Positions 53,376 through 61,407 of a stretch of 64,000 nt of DNA are shown one piece after another (position 1 is the stretch's first letter; each line of letters opens with the position of its first letter). The translations under genes were made by a program, and so were the position numbers. The notes under the pieces are model-generated. The model was not told the DNA's origin, made no database searches, and worked only from the letters and a program-made list of their open reading frames with translations. The DNA is taken from the NCBI GenBank assembly GCA_045807945.1, contig JBJMGI010000084.1, positions 19,793 through 83,792 on the forward strand, read 5' to 3'. Source of the DNA: CAVQGF01 sp045807945 (GTDB taxonomy: Bacteria > Acidobacteriota > Terriglobia > Terriglobales > Acidobacteriaceae).

Positions 53376-53780
53376 TCAGCCTGCGCGGCGACGTGAACGC
53401 GGTGTTGCCGTCCGGATGGGCACGACTTTTTGCTGTCGCTTTTTCTCGGTGGTTGCTTTGCGGTTCGAGATACCCTGACCACGGTCGGACTGCTCTCGGC
53501 TCGTCCCTTGTGGCCCGATCACCTTCTTGCGGCCGCGGCTCTTCAAGCTCATCTCGGGTGCGCGTTTGGTCTGGCGGTTCGAGGTGGCACGACGGTTGCG
53601 GCTGCCTTGCTCTGGCTGCACCATTTCCGTTTCTTCCATCTCGAGTGAGAATTCCTCGGGATCGTTATCGCGGCCGCGGTCCACGTGGACATTGGCTTGA
53701 CCGGTGCGCCCGTTTTCTTCCGCTCCCGCCTGAGGAACCTTGCCGGAGACGCTCTTTGTCGTAGGTTGACCCAGTCTCAT
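53376..53780 (-). CDS. Basic, probably disordered protein of unknown function
   Basis: A 134-residue protein rich in Arg, Lys, Gln, Thr and Ser with almost no hydrophobic residues after residue 50; a short acidic stretch (EEFSLEMEETEM) lies in the middle. AGGAG seven bases before the ATG supports translation. The composition suggests a nucleic-acid-binding or spacer protein, but no family is recognised. Antisense reading frames at the same place look less protein-like. Confidence 0.55.
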   Translation of the reverse strand: MRLGQPTTKSVSGKVPQAGAEENGRTGQANVHVDRGRDNDPEEFSLEMEETEMVQPEQGSRNRRATSNRQTKRAPEMSLKSRGRKKVIGPQGTSREQSDRGQGISNRKATTEKKRQQKVVPIRTATPRSRRRAG

Positions 53781-53947
53781 CGTTCTCTCCTGATCGTTTT
53801 TGTGGTCTGGGTACTTAGAAAACGCGAGGCGACGTGGCGTTGTCCGAAAAGCAGCAGCAACTCGCGTTGTGACCGAGACATAACGCCCTGTGACGAAAAG
53901 GATCCAAATAAAAATACAGGGCGTTAGTATTTGGGTGTGGAGCGTTT

Positions 53948-54265
53948 ATGAAAGAAACGATTTTTGCGGCTTGTTTGCTATCCACGATTGCAGCGTTTGC
54001 AGCAGATGATCACCTCTCGAACGTCCGATCCCAAGCCCTGCCCGAGCGGTCCCACCCGACGCAGAGCGTCTCAATCGATCGCCAGCAGGAGGAGCAGAGT
54101 GGTGCCGACAATTCTGCCGATGACCTTTGCTACACAATGCGCGTTTACATGTTTGAGGCCAGAGACGGAGAAGCACCTCAGCCGAAAGGGGTAAAGACCT
54201 GTGTCGGCGCAAGCCCGCGAATCCTAAAAAAAGCAGTGGAGCCTCAAGCGCACTTCAAACCTTGA
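53948..54265 (+). CDS. Small exported protein, unknown
   Basis: A 105-residue protein with a signal peptide ending about residue 19 (IFAACLLSTIAAFAAD). The mature part is hydrophilic with two Cys (62 and 86) that could form a disulfide. No family recognised. It faces the beta-propeller gene on the opposite strand with a 7-bp gap between the stops. Confidence 0.6.
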   Translation: MKETIFAACLLSTIAAFAADDHLSNVRSQALPERSHPTQSVSIDRQQEEQSGADNSADDLCYTMRVYMFEARDGEAPQPKGVKTCVGASPRILKKAVEPQAHFKP

Positions 54266-54272
54266 AGTAGGG

Positions 54273-55283
54273 CTATTTCTCGCTGATCACCAACAGGGTG
54301 AAGGTTCCCGCTTTGGGAGTGGGACGCGCATTCGGGTTGTCAGGCTGCGGCGGCTCGAACTCCGAGGTCACCGTGTATACCTCGTGCGCGAGAGGGTTCA
54401 CCGCGATAGTGCGCGCTCCGCGTTGAGTTGTGACGTTCTGCTCAACCTGATATTTCTTCCCCTTGCCTCCGATGACGGTGAGCGTGCCGTCGCCGTTCGT
54501 GCTGAAGGCGAGATGCTTGCCCGGATCGAAGCCAACGCCGTCTACGCGCTCCCCAATCGGAAGCTGCGCGAGGTTCTTGCCGTTGGTAGCATCGGTCACA
54601 AACAGAAGCTTATTGTGGCAGCCGGAGAAGAGAACCCGGTGCGCCGCATCCATATCCAGGCCTGAGGGTTCTTCACAACCTTTCATCGGCCAGCGATTCA
54701 TAACGGTCATCTTCGCGGCGTTGATCTCGACGATCTCGCCCGTGCTCTCAATGTTCACGAACACCTGGCCTCGGCCGTCGGCAACCGCAAACTCCGGATT
54801 GCCTCCTAAAGCGATCGTGCCCAGCGCCTTCTGCGCCTCCGCATCGATTGCGGTCGCGTCGTTGCTGTCAGCATTGAAAGCGAACACGCGTCGCGTGGCT
54901 GGCTCATAGACGGCCGCATCAGGTTTCTTGCCAACATCAATGCTGCGGATAACCTTCAGCGTGTTGAGATCGAAGATAACGGCCTTGTTCGACTTGCCCG
55001 CGGTGATGAACCCATTGCCTGCCTCGGGAGCGAGAGCAATGTCATGCACGCCGGGCGTGTCCGGAATATCGCCGACCTGCTTGCCGTTGGCCGGGTCCAC
55101 CACGATTACGTGCGTTCCACGGCTGATAAAAAGATGCCTGCTGGTGGAATCGTAAGTCAGCGCATCCCATCCACCTTCGCCACCGAGAACGTAGCGGCGC
55201 GTCACTTTGTAATGGGTGGCGCAGTTTGCAGGAAGGGCAGCGATGGATAGCAGGCAGGCAAATGCGAAAAAGGCGGTTTTCAT
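54273..55283 (-). CDS. Secreted YncE-like beta-propeller protein
   Basis: A 336-residue protein with a signal peptide (KTAFFAFACLLSIAALPANCA). Repeats such as HLFISRGTHVIVVDPANGKQVGDI, GKSNKAVIFDLNTLKVIRSI and NKLLFVTDATNGKNLAQLPIG mark a seven-bladed YVTN/YncE-type propeller. Function of such secreted propellers is generally unknown. ATG 55283 is chosen over the TTG two codons earlier. Confidence 0.83.
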   Translation of the reverse strand: MKTAFFAFACLLSIAALPANCATHYKVTRRYVLGGEGGWDALTYDSTSRHLFISRGTHVIVVDPANGKQVGDIPDTPGVHDIALAPEAGNGFITAGKSNKAVIFDLNTLKVIRSIDVGKKPDAAVYEPATRRVFAFNADSNDATAIDAEAQKALGTIALGGNPEFAVADGRGQVFVNIESTGEIVEINAAKMTVMNRWPMKGCEEPSGLDMDAAHRVLFSGCHNKLLFVTDATNGKNLAQLPIGERVDGVGFDPGKHLAFSTNGDGTLTVIGGKGKKYQVEQNVTTQRGARTIAVNPLAHEVYTVTSEFEPPQPDNPNARPTPKAGTFTLLVISEK

Positions 55284-55360
55284 AGCCAATAACGATACAA
55301 GGATTTTCTGAGCCGCGTATCCAGCGGTGGCACATGTGGTGCCACATCCTCAGCCAGAAA

Positions 55361-55386
55361 AAAGGAGCCGACGGAGCGGCTCCTTT
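55361..55386 (-). terminator. Terminator reading on the minus strand
   Basis: AAAGGAGCCG pairs with CGGCTCCTTT around ACGGAG; the minus strand continues TTTTTTCTGG. It lies 100 bp beyond another terminator on the same strand, with no protein gene between. Confidence 0.75.
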
Positions 55387-55483
55387 AACGAAGAAGTTCA
55401 CACACCCCAAGCGTGGAAAGTGCTCAACTTCTCAGGAGCATATCCACGTCCGCTGACTACTACCAGAGATGTTAGGCAGAAAA

Positions 55484-55510
55484 AAGAGGGCGCCAGATCG
55501 GCGCCCTCTT
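55484..55510 (-). terminator. Terminator of the gene ending at 55530
   Basis: AAGAGGGCGCC pairs with GGCGCCCTCTT around AGATC, followed by TTTTTTCTGCC on the minus strand, 20 bp after the stop of the secreted HExxE protein gene. Confidence 0.85.
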
Positions 55511-55529
55511 TTGTTGCCGTAAAGCTAGG

Positions 55530-56876
55530 TTATTGGCAGCCAGCTGTTTGTGGAGCAGAGATGCCGGCCAGCGTGCTCTCGTTGGGGTAGCTGTACGCAC
55601 CGTGCAGCGCATCCGAAGGACTCTTGCGCTGGAAGTACGGCAACAGCGCTTCGTTCTGCGGATGGTAGGTAAAGCCGTTTGCCATCTGGACAGGATAGGT
55701 CGCGTTCGGAAGTACCTCGATCACGTCTCCATCCTCAAGGTTGTTCTGGCACAGCCCGTTTGAATTCCACCATGGAACAATGTTGTGGATACCGTCGCTA
55801 GCGACGAATGGATCGTTATAGGTCTCCGCGACTTCATGGCTGCTCGCTGTGATATCCAGGAAGGTCGGGTCGAAGAAGAAACCGGGATTGATCCAGCTCG
55901 AATAGTTCAGGACATAACGGCGTTCCTGATTCTTGTTGCTGGCATCCCCGAGCTCAAAGTCGTAGCTGTGGAAACCGATGACACAGCAGCCACCCGAGAG
56001 TAAGTAAACCTGTGGGAAGAAGAAGGTGGACATGTCTTTCGTGGTTATGTCCCCGGAAAATTCCGCTCCGCCGATCGGTGTATCGCCGTCATGCGTTCCG
56101 GGCAGGAACGGCGGGGCACCCGACGGAAAGAAGGCATTTACGAACGCTCCCCCGGCAACTTCGATGAAGTCGCAGCAGCTGCCGTCAGGGTTCAGACGGA
56201 AGCTATATGTGCCGCGGACGAGCACCATCCTTCGGGTCGCCTTCTGCACCGGGCTCAGCACCGTATGCCAGTTCGGCTTCATATGGTTGTAATACTCTGC
56301 GCGCTGCACCGCATCGGTGACTTGGGTAGGGACGTCACTGCTGCTGAAGGCGGTGTTCGAGAAGATAGGAGATTGGATCAGCAGCTGAGTCAGGTCGCCG
56401 CCACCAGCGTTGTAAGCGTGAGTGGGGTCCGAGACCAGTGGCTGGCAGCCAGTGAGGTCAGTGGTACAGGTCGTCACTACGCCCCCGACCACCTTTACGT
56501 AGCGTGGCGAGCCATCAAAGTTGCGGAGATCCATGATCACCGGGATGATTGGGGCGTTGATCTTCGTGGTGCCACCGATCGCCGGCGGATTCCCCATTGT
56601 GTTGGTGAACCACTTGTAGTTGGGATTGCCATCGCTATCGTATCCGAAGGTGTCGAAGTGGTCGTTGAAGGTGATCAGTGAGTCGAAGCCGGTGCTTCCA
56701 AAGCGGGCATGGGCTTGACCATTGAGGTGGCCACGCGGTCCAACATGGATGTTACGGGCGCTATTCTGTGATTTGTCGACTTTCGTGATCGCATCGCTGT
56801 CCTGGGCAAAGCTAACCGCCGTTGCCAAGGCCAGCAATGTAAAGATCACTAAGGTTTCTTGCCAAACCTTTCGCAT
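55530..56876 (-). CDS. Secreted protein with HEVAE motif, possible metallopeptidase
   Basis: A 448-residue exported protein (signal peptide about 1-24, ending SFAQ). The mature part is aromatic- and Gly-rich with several Cys pairs (CTTDLTGC, CC, GGCC). A segment ASSHEVAETYNDPF near residue 360 has HExxE followed by an acidic residue, as in some HExxE-type secreted peptidases and plant EXORDIUM-like proteins (SHE.AE..TDP). I cannot name the family with certainty; peptidase activity is unproven. Confidence 0.6.
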   Translation of the reverse strand: MRKVWQETLVIFTLLALATAVSFAQDSDAITKVDKSQNSARNIHVGPRGHLNGQAHARFGSTGFDSLITFNDHFDTFGYDSDGNPNYKWFTNTMGNPPAIGGTTKINAPIIPVIMDLRNFDGSPRYVKVVGGVVTTCTTDLTGCQPLVSDPTHAYNAGGGDLTQLLIQSPIFSNTAFSSSDVPTQVTDAVQRAEYYNHMKPNWHTVLSPVQKATRRMVLVRGTYSFRLNPDGSCCDFIEVAGGAFVNAFFPSGAPPFLPGTHDGDTPIGGAEFSGDITTKDMSTFFFPQVYLLSGGCCVIGFHSYDFELGDASNKNQERRYVLNYSSWINPGFFFDPTFLDITASSHEVAETYNDPFVASDGIHNIVPWWNSNGLCQNNLEDGDVIEVLPNATYPVQMANGFTYHPQNEALLPYFQRKSPSDALHGAYSYPNESTLAGISAPQTAGCQ

Positions 56877-57168
56877 ATTTACTGCTCCTTATCGCGAATT
56901 TTTTATTGATTAATCGCCGCGAGGAAGTGCGCGCAAGTTCGCCGGCAGAATCAGGACCGGTTTGTCGCGTGAGGGGGATCACCGAGACGAGGGCAGGATG
57001 TTCTCACCTGTACTCACACCGTGTCAAAGATTGAAACAAATCTTTACATTCAGAGATTACTGTTGAGTTAAGAGAGGGTTAAGGTCGGCCATCTAAAGGT
57101 GAGTGCCTGGCTGTTCCCTAGAGCCACCGCATATCTGCCTATTTCAGTCGCGCATTTGTTGTCAGAAA
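56877..57168 (-). other. Upstream region of the HEVAE protein gene
   Basis: About 290 bp with no gene. On the minus strand a perfect TTGACA (near 57029) is followed after 17 bp by AGAACA, a weak promoter candidate about 150 bp before the start codon. Nothing else recognised. Confidence 0.35.
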
Positions 57169-57200
57169 AAAGAGGCACCCGCTTTCGCGAGTGCCTCTTT
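57169..57200 (-). terminator. Terminator of the sialidase-like gene
   Basis: AAAGAGGCAC pairs with GTGCCTCTTT; the minus strand continues in a T-run. It starts 14 bp beyond the stop codon. Confidence 0.8.
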
Positions 57201-57213
57201 ATTTCGTATTCGG

Positions 57214-59043
57214 CTATTGCGTTCCGGTCCCGAGCCCATTCGCAATGGTGAAAATTGTATCGGGAGTGGAAGCCGGTCGTGGATCGCATGGCGGCCCACC
57301 CGTGCAGGCGGGTGGAACGAATGTCCCGCCGGGGAAGCGGCCATCGGCCCAAGTGATCACGAATTGGTTATCGCCGAGCAATTCACTGGAGTTGTAGTCG
57401 CCGAAGTTAGGACGTGCGTCGGCGCGGCCTCTCCAGTTGGTTGACACGTCGGTCTGCACGACGTTGTGGCCGAATGTTGCACCACCATCATGAGAAACCG
57501 CTGCCCACTCGTCGGTATATTCGTTCGCCGCAGGATCGAAGCGCCGGTCCGTCCAACCAACGTATACCCAGTTGTTTTTGTTCACTTGCACGCTGGGGAA
57601 GACGTGACTGGTGGTTCCCGGATCATCGTTCACTCTAGTCGGCGTCCAAGTCATCCCGTTGTCATGCGAGCTGGCGAGGATGATGTCCGCCTGCTTGGCA
57701 AGTGGACCGGTGAAGATGACTCCCGGAGCACTCTCCAGCGGCGTCTTGCCGTTGAAGTAAGTTATGTACACGTCGGTACCGTGCGCCTGCGGAGATATGT
57801 AAGGCGCGTTCAAGATGTTCCGGCGCCCGCGGTTGTAACCATTCGGCTCTCCCTGCGGGTTCACGTGCTGCACCACGATTGGAGTGCTCCAGGTCGTCCC
57901 GTCATCATCAGAGAACGCCGCTTCCACGCGGTTGTCAGATTCGGGACCGCTACCCCCGGCCGAGAACGTACGCGCCAGATAGGAGACGACGATTCTTCCC
58001 GTTCCGGTGATGGTCGGCTGGATCCCCGTATTGAAGGTGTCGCTGAGGTTGGGAACGATCACGAACGGGCCTTCCCACGTGCGTCCACCATCTTTCGATC
58101 GGACCAGCTCGAGCGGCGTTGAGCCAACTGCGTCATCTGCGAACCGAACGTAAGTGATGTACAGCTCTCCGGTGGCCTGGTTGACCGCCATCCATTCCTT
58201 GTCGAGGAAGTCGGAAGCGCCTTCTCCGACCAGTGGCACCGCCACAACCGGTGGCTCCCAAATGATGCGTTCCTTCGGCAGGTTCGTCGTGTCAGGCGTG
58301 CCGTTGAGGGCAGTGTTGTTTCCGCAGCGCGTGTTCGCAACGGATTCAACAGTCTGCGGGGGAGCGGTTTGGAACGTGCCGCGATTCACGGCGATGGTGC
58401 CGATCCCGCCCGGCTCCGGGTTCCCCGGAGGCGAATACAGCGAAGCGTAATAGAACGTGCCAGCCGGCTGGCTGACGGGTGCGCCGTTCACCATGAAGGT
58501 GCGCGGGCTCTTGTCCACGACGATGACGGGATCGCCGAAGTAGTGATCGGAGGCGGGATCTGTAAAGGGTGAATGCGTCTTCACAAGCGGCGGAAGTCCG
58601 CTGCCATCAATCCAGGTGTTCCCGCCGTTAACCGAGTACGAGTAGCCCGACAGTCCCTGAGTGTTGTCATAGAAGCCGAAAGAGTCGTTGTAGCCCGTCA
58701 CCATGTACTTCCCAAAAACTGCGATCTCCGTCTCAGATTGAACGGTGCGGCTGCGGTCTGGCGGAGGGGGATCGATGCATGGGTCGTTAACGAATGTGTT
58801 GCCACCGCGGCCGTGGTCGTGCAGGCCGGGCTGCGGATTAGCATTTCGCGATCCGGTGTCCGATATCGGACCGAACCGCGCCATCTCAGCGCCGGCCGAG
58901 AGGCCTTCGCCGGTTTCAGGATGTTTCAGATCGTTGAGCGTGTCAGTTCCATCGTCTTGCGCCCAAGCGGTGAGCGCGAAAAATAGAAACGCTGCGGCAA
59001 GGAGGAGCAGGCCTCTTTGCCGCTTCACAGATGCAAGTGTCAT
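57214..59043 (-). CDS. Secreted sialidase-like protein with BNR/Asp-box repeats
   Basis: A 609-residue exported protein (signal peptide about 1-28, LLLLAAAFLFFALTAWAQ). At least five Asp-box-type repeats occur: SVNGGNTWIDG, RSKDGGRTWEG, FSDDDGTTWST, SSHDNGMTWTP and SHDGGATFG. They mark a six-bladed sialidase-fold propeller. The catalytic Arg triad and Tyr of true sialidases cannot be confirmed by eye, so substrate is open. ATG 59043 has AGGAG six bases upstream. It is divergent from efp. Confidence 0.82.
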   Translation of the reverse strand: MTLASVKRQRGLLLLAAAFLFFALTAWAQDDGTDTLNDLKHPETGEGLSAGAEMARFGPISDTGSRNANPQPGLHDHGRGGNTFVNDPCIDPPPPDRSRTVQSETEIAVFGKYMVTGYNDSFGFYDNTQGLSGYSYSVNGGNTWIDGSGLPPLVKTHSPFTDPASDHYFGDPVIVVDKSPRTFMVNGAPVSQPAGTFYYASLYSPPGNPEPGGIGTIAVNRGTFQTAPPQTVESVANTRCGNNTALNGTPDTTNLPKERIIWEPPVVAVPLVGEGASDFLDKEWMAVNQATGELYITYVRFADDAVGSTPLELVRSKDGGRTWEGPFVIVPNLSDTFNTGIQPTITGTGRIVVSYLARTFSAGGSGPESDNRVEAAFSDDDGTTWSTPIVVQHVNPQGEPNGYNRGRRNILNAPYISPQAHGTDVYITYFNGKTPLESAPGVIFTGPLAKQADIILASSHDNGMTWTPTRVNDDPGTTSHVFPSVQVNKNNWVYVGWTDRRFDPAANEYTDEWAAVSHDGGATFGHNVVQTDVSTNWRGRADARPNFGDYNSSELLGDNQFVITWADGRFPGGTFVPPACTGGPPCDPRPASTPDTIFTIANGLGTGTQ

Positions 59044-59364
59044 ACAGGCTCCTGGGGTATTCGTTGATTCAGCGTTGGAGGTTGCGGGTGGGCGAGCTTG
59101 TTCCGACCCAAGGGGAACGCATCGCTGCGCAACTTGCGGGTGCGCAGCGGTGCGGAAGCAAAAAATGGTTGGGAATGATTGCGGATGGAGCCCGCATGGG
59201 CAAAGCACGGCTGGTGGCCGGCCAAAGGTTCGCGCATGGGGCAGGAACGCGCGTGAAAGTCATTGCTGTTGCGAGATGATGATGCTCGCGAAAGACGAAC
59301 GGGATGCCCTTCGCGAAGAATGGCGAATTTTGGCGTAATCGCCAGAGTTGCTGCTCATCCTGAA

Positions 59365-59394
59365 GTGACAGTAATGAGAGAAGAAGGCTAGAAT
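59365..59394 (+). promoter_or_regulatory. Sigma-70 promoter of the efp operon
   Basis: GTGACA and TAGAAT are separated by 18 bp in the 447-bp region between the sialidase-like gene and efp. Each hexamer differs from consensus at one base. The rest of this region holds no recognisable gene. Confidence 0.6.
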
Positions 59395-59490
59395 AAAGTG
59401 TTTGCCACGCGCGCCTGGGCGGCACTGTTTACGACGGTCCCTCCAAACCAGGCATTCGGCAATTAATCCAGCAGGAGAGTTCGTATTCTT

Positions 59491-60051
59491 ATGTCGATTC
59501 CAGCAACCCAGATGCGTCCGGGCATGATCATCAAGCACAATAACGAGCTACACGCCGTTTTCAGCGTGGAGCACCGCACCCCCGGCAACCTGCGCGCTTT
59601 CATCCAGGCAAAACTGCGTAACCTGCGCACCGGCGCCATGTTCGAGCACCGCTTCCGCTCGCCCGATCCTATCGACCGCGTGGTTGTGGACGAGATCCCC
59701 ATGGAGTATCTGTATGCCGATGGCGACGATTACTACTTCATGAACACCGAAAATTTTGAGCAGACACATCTTCGTCGCGACACGCTGGGCGATGCCGTCG
59801 AATACCTGACGCCGAACCTGCAGATCAAAGTTGAGTTCTACGACGGCAAAGCTGTCGGCATCGAGCTGCCGCAGACCGTGGACCTCAAAGTGGTCGAGAC
59901 CGAACCGGGATTGAAGTCGGCGACTGCCTCGAGCGTCACCAAGCCGGCGAAGACCGAGACTGGATTGGTGGTGCAGGTGCCACCTTTCATCAACGAAGGT
60001 GAGATCATCCGCGTGGATACTGCTGAGGGCGCTTACCTTTCTCGCGCGTAA
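59491..60051 (+). CDS. efp: Elongation factor P
   Basis: Helps ribosomes make Pro-Pro bonds. The 186-residue protein has the normal three-domain length and the C-terminal signature VPPFINEGEIIRVDTAEGAYLSRA split over the end. In the tip loop the residue that is Lys34 (E. coli) or Arg32 (Pseudomonas) is Asn33 (HRTPGNLRAF), so neither lysylation nor rhamnosylation is possible at this site. Acylphosphatase starts directly after its stop. Confidence 0.93.
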   Translation: MSIPATQMRPGMIIKHNNELHAVFSVEHRTPGNLRAFIQAKLRNLRTGAMFEHRFRSPDPIDRVVVDEIPMEYLYADGDDYYFMNTENFEQTHLRRDTLGDAVEYLTPNLQIKVEFYDGKAVGIELPQTVDLKVVETEPGLKSATASSVTKPAKTETGLVVQVPPFINEGEIIRVDTAEGAYLSRA

Positions 60052-60330
60052 ATGGCTACAAAACAATTCATCGTGCGCGGGCGGGTGCAGGGCGTCGGCT
60101 TCCGCTGGTTTGTCGAACGCGAAGCGGGAATGCTGGGACTGGCAGGCTGGGTTCGCAACAATGACGACGGAACCGTTGAAGTGCTTGCGTCAGGTAGTGA
60201 CGAGCAGCTAGAGTCGCTGCGCGAAAAGCTGAAACAAGGTCCGCGCGCAGCGCGAGTGGATAGCATGGAAGAGCATGCAGCGGAAGCTTCCGACCAGCTA
60301 AAGAACTTCAGTATTCACGGGGCCTGGTAG
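60052..60330 (+). CDS. acyP: Acylphosphatase
   Basis: A 92-residue enzyme that hydrolyses acyl phosphates. The motif GRVQGVGFRWFVER contains the catalytic Arg and GWVRNNDDGTVEV the catalytic Asn; both are intact. The start codon follows the efp stop without a gap. Confidence 0.93.
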   Translation: MATKQFIVRGRVQGVGFRWFVEREAGMLGLAGWVRNNDDGTVEVLASGSDEQLESLREKLKQGPRAARVDSMEEHAAEASDQLKNFSIHGAW

Positions 60331-60351
60331 AACGTTGATTAAGAGGAACGA

Positions 60352-60897
60352 ATGGCATCGAGCCAAGTCACAAACTGCGAACCGCTGAAAAAGCTCATCC
60401 GCGAGGTGCCCGATTTTCCCAAGAAGGGCATCCTCTTCTACGACATCACCACGCTGCTCAAAGATAAAGCCGGTTTCGCCACGCTGATCGACGCCCTGGC
60501 CGAGCACTACATTGATAAGCGGGTGGACATGGTGGTTGGGATCGAGGCGCGTGGATTCATCTTCGGCCCGGCGTTGGCTTACCGACTGAACGCCGGCTTC
60601 GTTCCCGTGCGCAAACCGAAAAAACTTCCCGCCGAAACGGTGAAGCACACGTATGAGCTCGAGTACGGAACCGACACGCTCGAGATCCACAAGGACGCGA
60701 TCTCGAAAGGGCAGCGCATCATCATCGTGGATGACCTGCTAGCGACTGGGGGCACGGCCAATGCTGTCGTGCAACTCACTCGCTCCCTCGGCGCAGATAT
60801 TGCTGGATTAGCCTTCGTCGTCGAACTCGATTTCCTGAAAGGCCGGCAGAAGTTCGACGGTGTCGATGTCTTCTCACTGCTGCACTACGACAAGTAA
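60352..60897 (+). CDS. apt: Adenine phosphoribosyltransferase
   Basis: Makes AMP from adenine and PRPP. The 181-residue protein has [20 protein letters not shown] at the start, [14 protein letters not shown], and the PRPP loop [18 protein letters not shown]. Length and motifs fit the family. Last gene of the efp-acyP-apt group. Confidence 0.95.
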   Translation: MASSQVTNCEPLKKLIREVPDFPKKGILFYDITTLLKDKAGFATLIDALAEHYIDKRVDMVVGIEARGFIFGPALAYRLNAGFVPVRKPKKLPAETVKHTYELEYGTDTLEIHKDAISKGQRIIIVDDLLATGGTANAVVQLTRSLGADIAGLAFVVELDFLKGRQKFDGVDVFSLLHYDK

Positions 60898-60914
60898 ACT
60901 TTCTGCAGAAAAGA

Positions 60915-60940
60915 AAAGCGCAGCCCCAGGGCTGCGCTTT
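60915..60940. terminator. Bidirectional terminator
   Basis: AAAGCGCAGCCC and GGGCTGCGCTTT pair between the convergent apt and ABM-domain genes. Confidence 0.82.
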
Positions 60941-60958
60941 CAATTTGCATCGGGTGGT

Positions 60959-61288
60959 TCAGGCAGCGGTGCGTCCTTGTTGCGCGTCGCCGGGCAATTT
61001 GGCCGCGATCACCTCAACTTTTTCGATCGACGGAGGTGCAGCCAGGAGCTCGGGCGCCTTTTGCATCAGTGCGGCTGCGATGGGGCCCGAGAGATGTGCC
61101 TGCCTTCCAGCCTCATCACGGAAAACGTCAAAGATGCCGAACGTAGATTTGCCGAACCGCAGGGCGAACCACGCCGAAGTTGCCGGCTCCTGTTGCGCCA
61201 ACGCGAGTCCATCGTTCAGGAACTTCTCCAGTTCAGTTTCTTTCCCGGGCTTTGCTTCCAATTTTACGGCTAAAGCGAGTTTGACCAC
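60959..61288 (-). CDS. Antibiotic biosynthesis monooxygenase (ABM) domain protein
   Basis: A 109-residue protein read from GTG 61288, preceded by AGGAGGG. The pattern VKLEAKPGKETELEKFLNDG, SAWFALRFGKSTFGIFDVF and AALMQKAPELLA is that of dimeric ABM/YgiN-like proteins. Such proteins oxidise or bind quinone-like compounds; the substrate is unknown. The reading frame extends upstream but the extra part contains the neighbour's terminator, which argues for the GTG start. Confidence 0.8.
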   Translation of the reverse strand: MVKLALAVKLEAKPGKETELEKFLNDGLALAQQEPATSAWFALRFGKSTFGIFDVFRDEAGRQAHLSGPIAAALMQKAPELLAAPPSIEKVEVIAAKLPGDAQQGRTAA

Positions 61289-61364
61289 ATTCCCTCCTAG
61301 AAACCTCGAAATGACCTTCATTCGATTTTCGAGACAGGAGAACGATACACCGCTCATCACAAAA

Positions 61365-61390
61365 AAAGCGCAGCCCGCAAGCTGCGCTTT
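61365..61390 (-). terminator. Terminator of the Ser/Gly-rich protein gene
   Basis: AAAGCGCAGC and GCTGCGCTTT pair around CCGCAA; on the minus strand a T7 run follows. Its stem repeats that of the terminator at 60915-60940. Confidence 0.82.
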
Positions 61391-61407
61391 CTTTTTAGCC
61401 TTCGCTG

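Noticed and set aside
53393..53764. Plus-strand ORF opposite the basic disordered protein
   Set aside because: The minus-strand frame has a good ribosome binding site; the plus frame has none.
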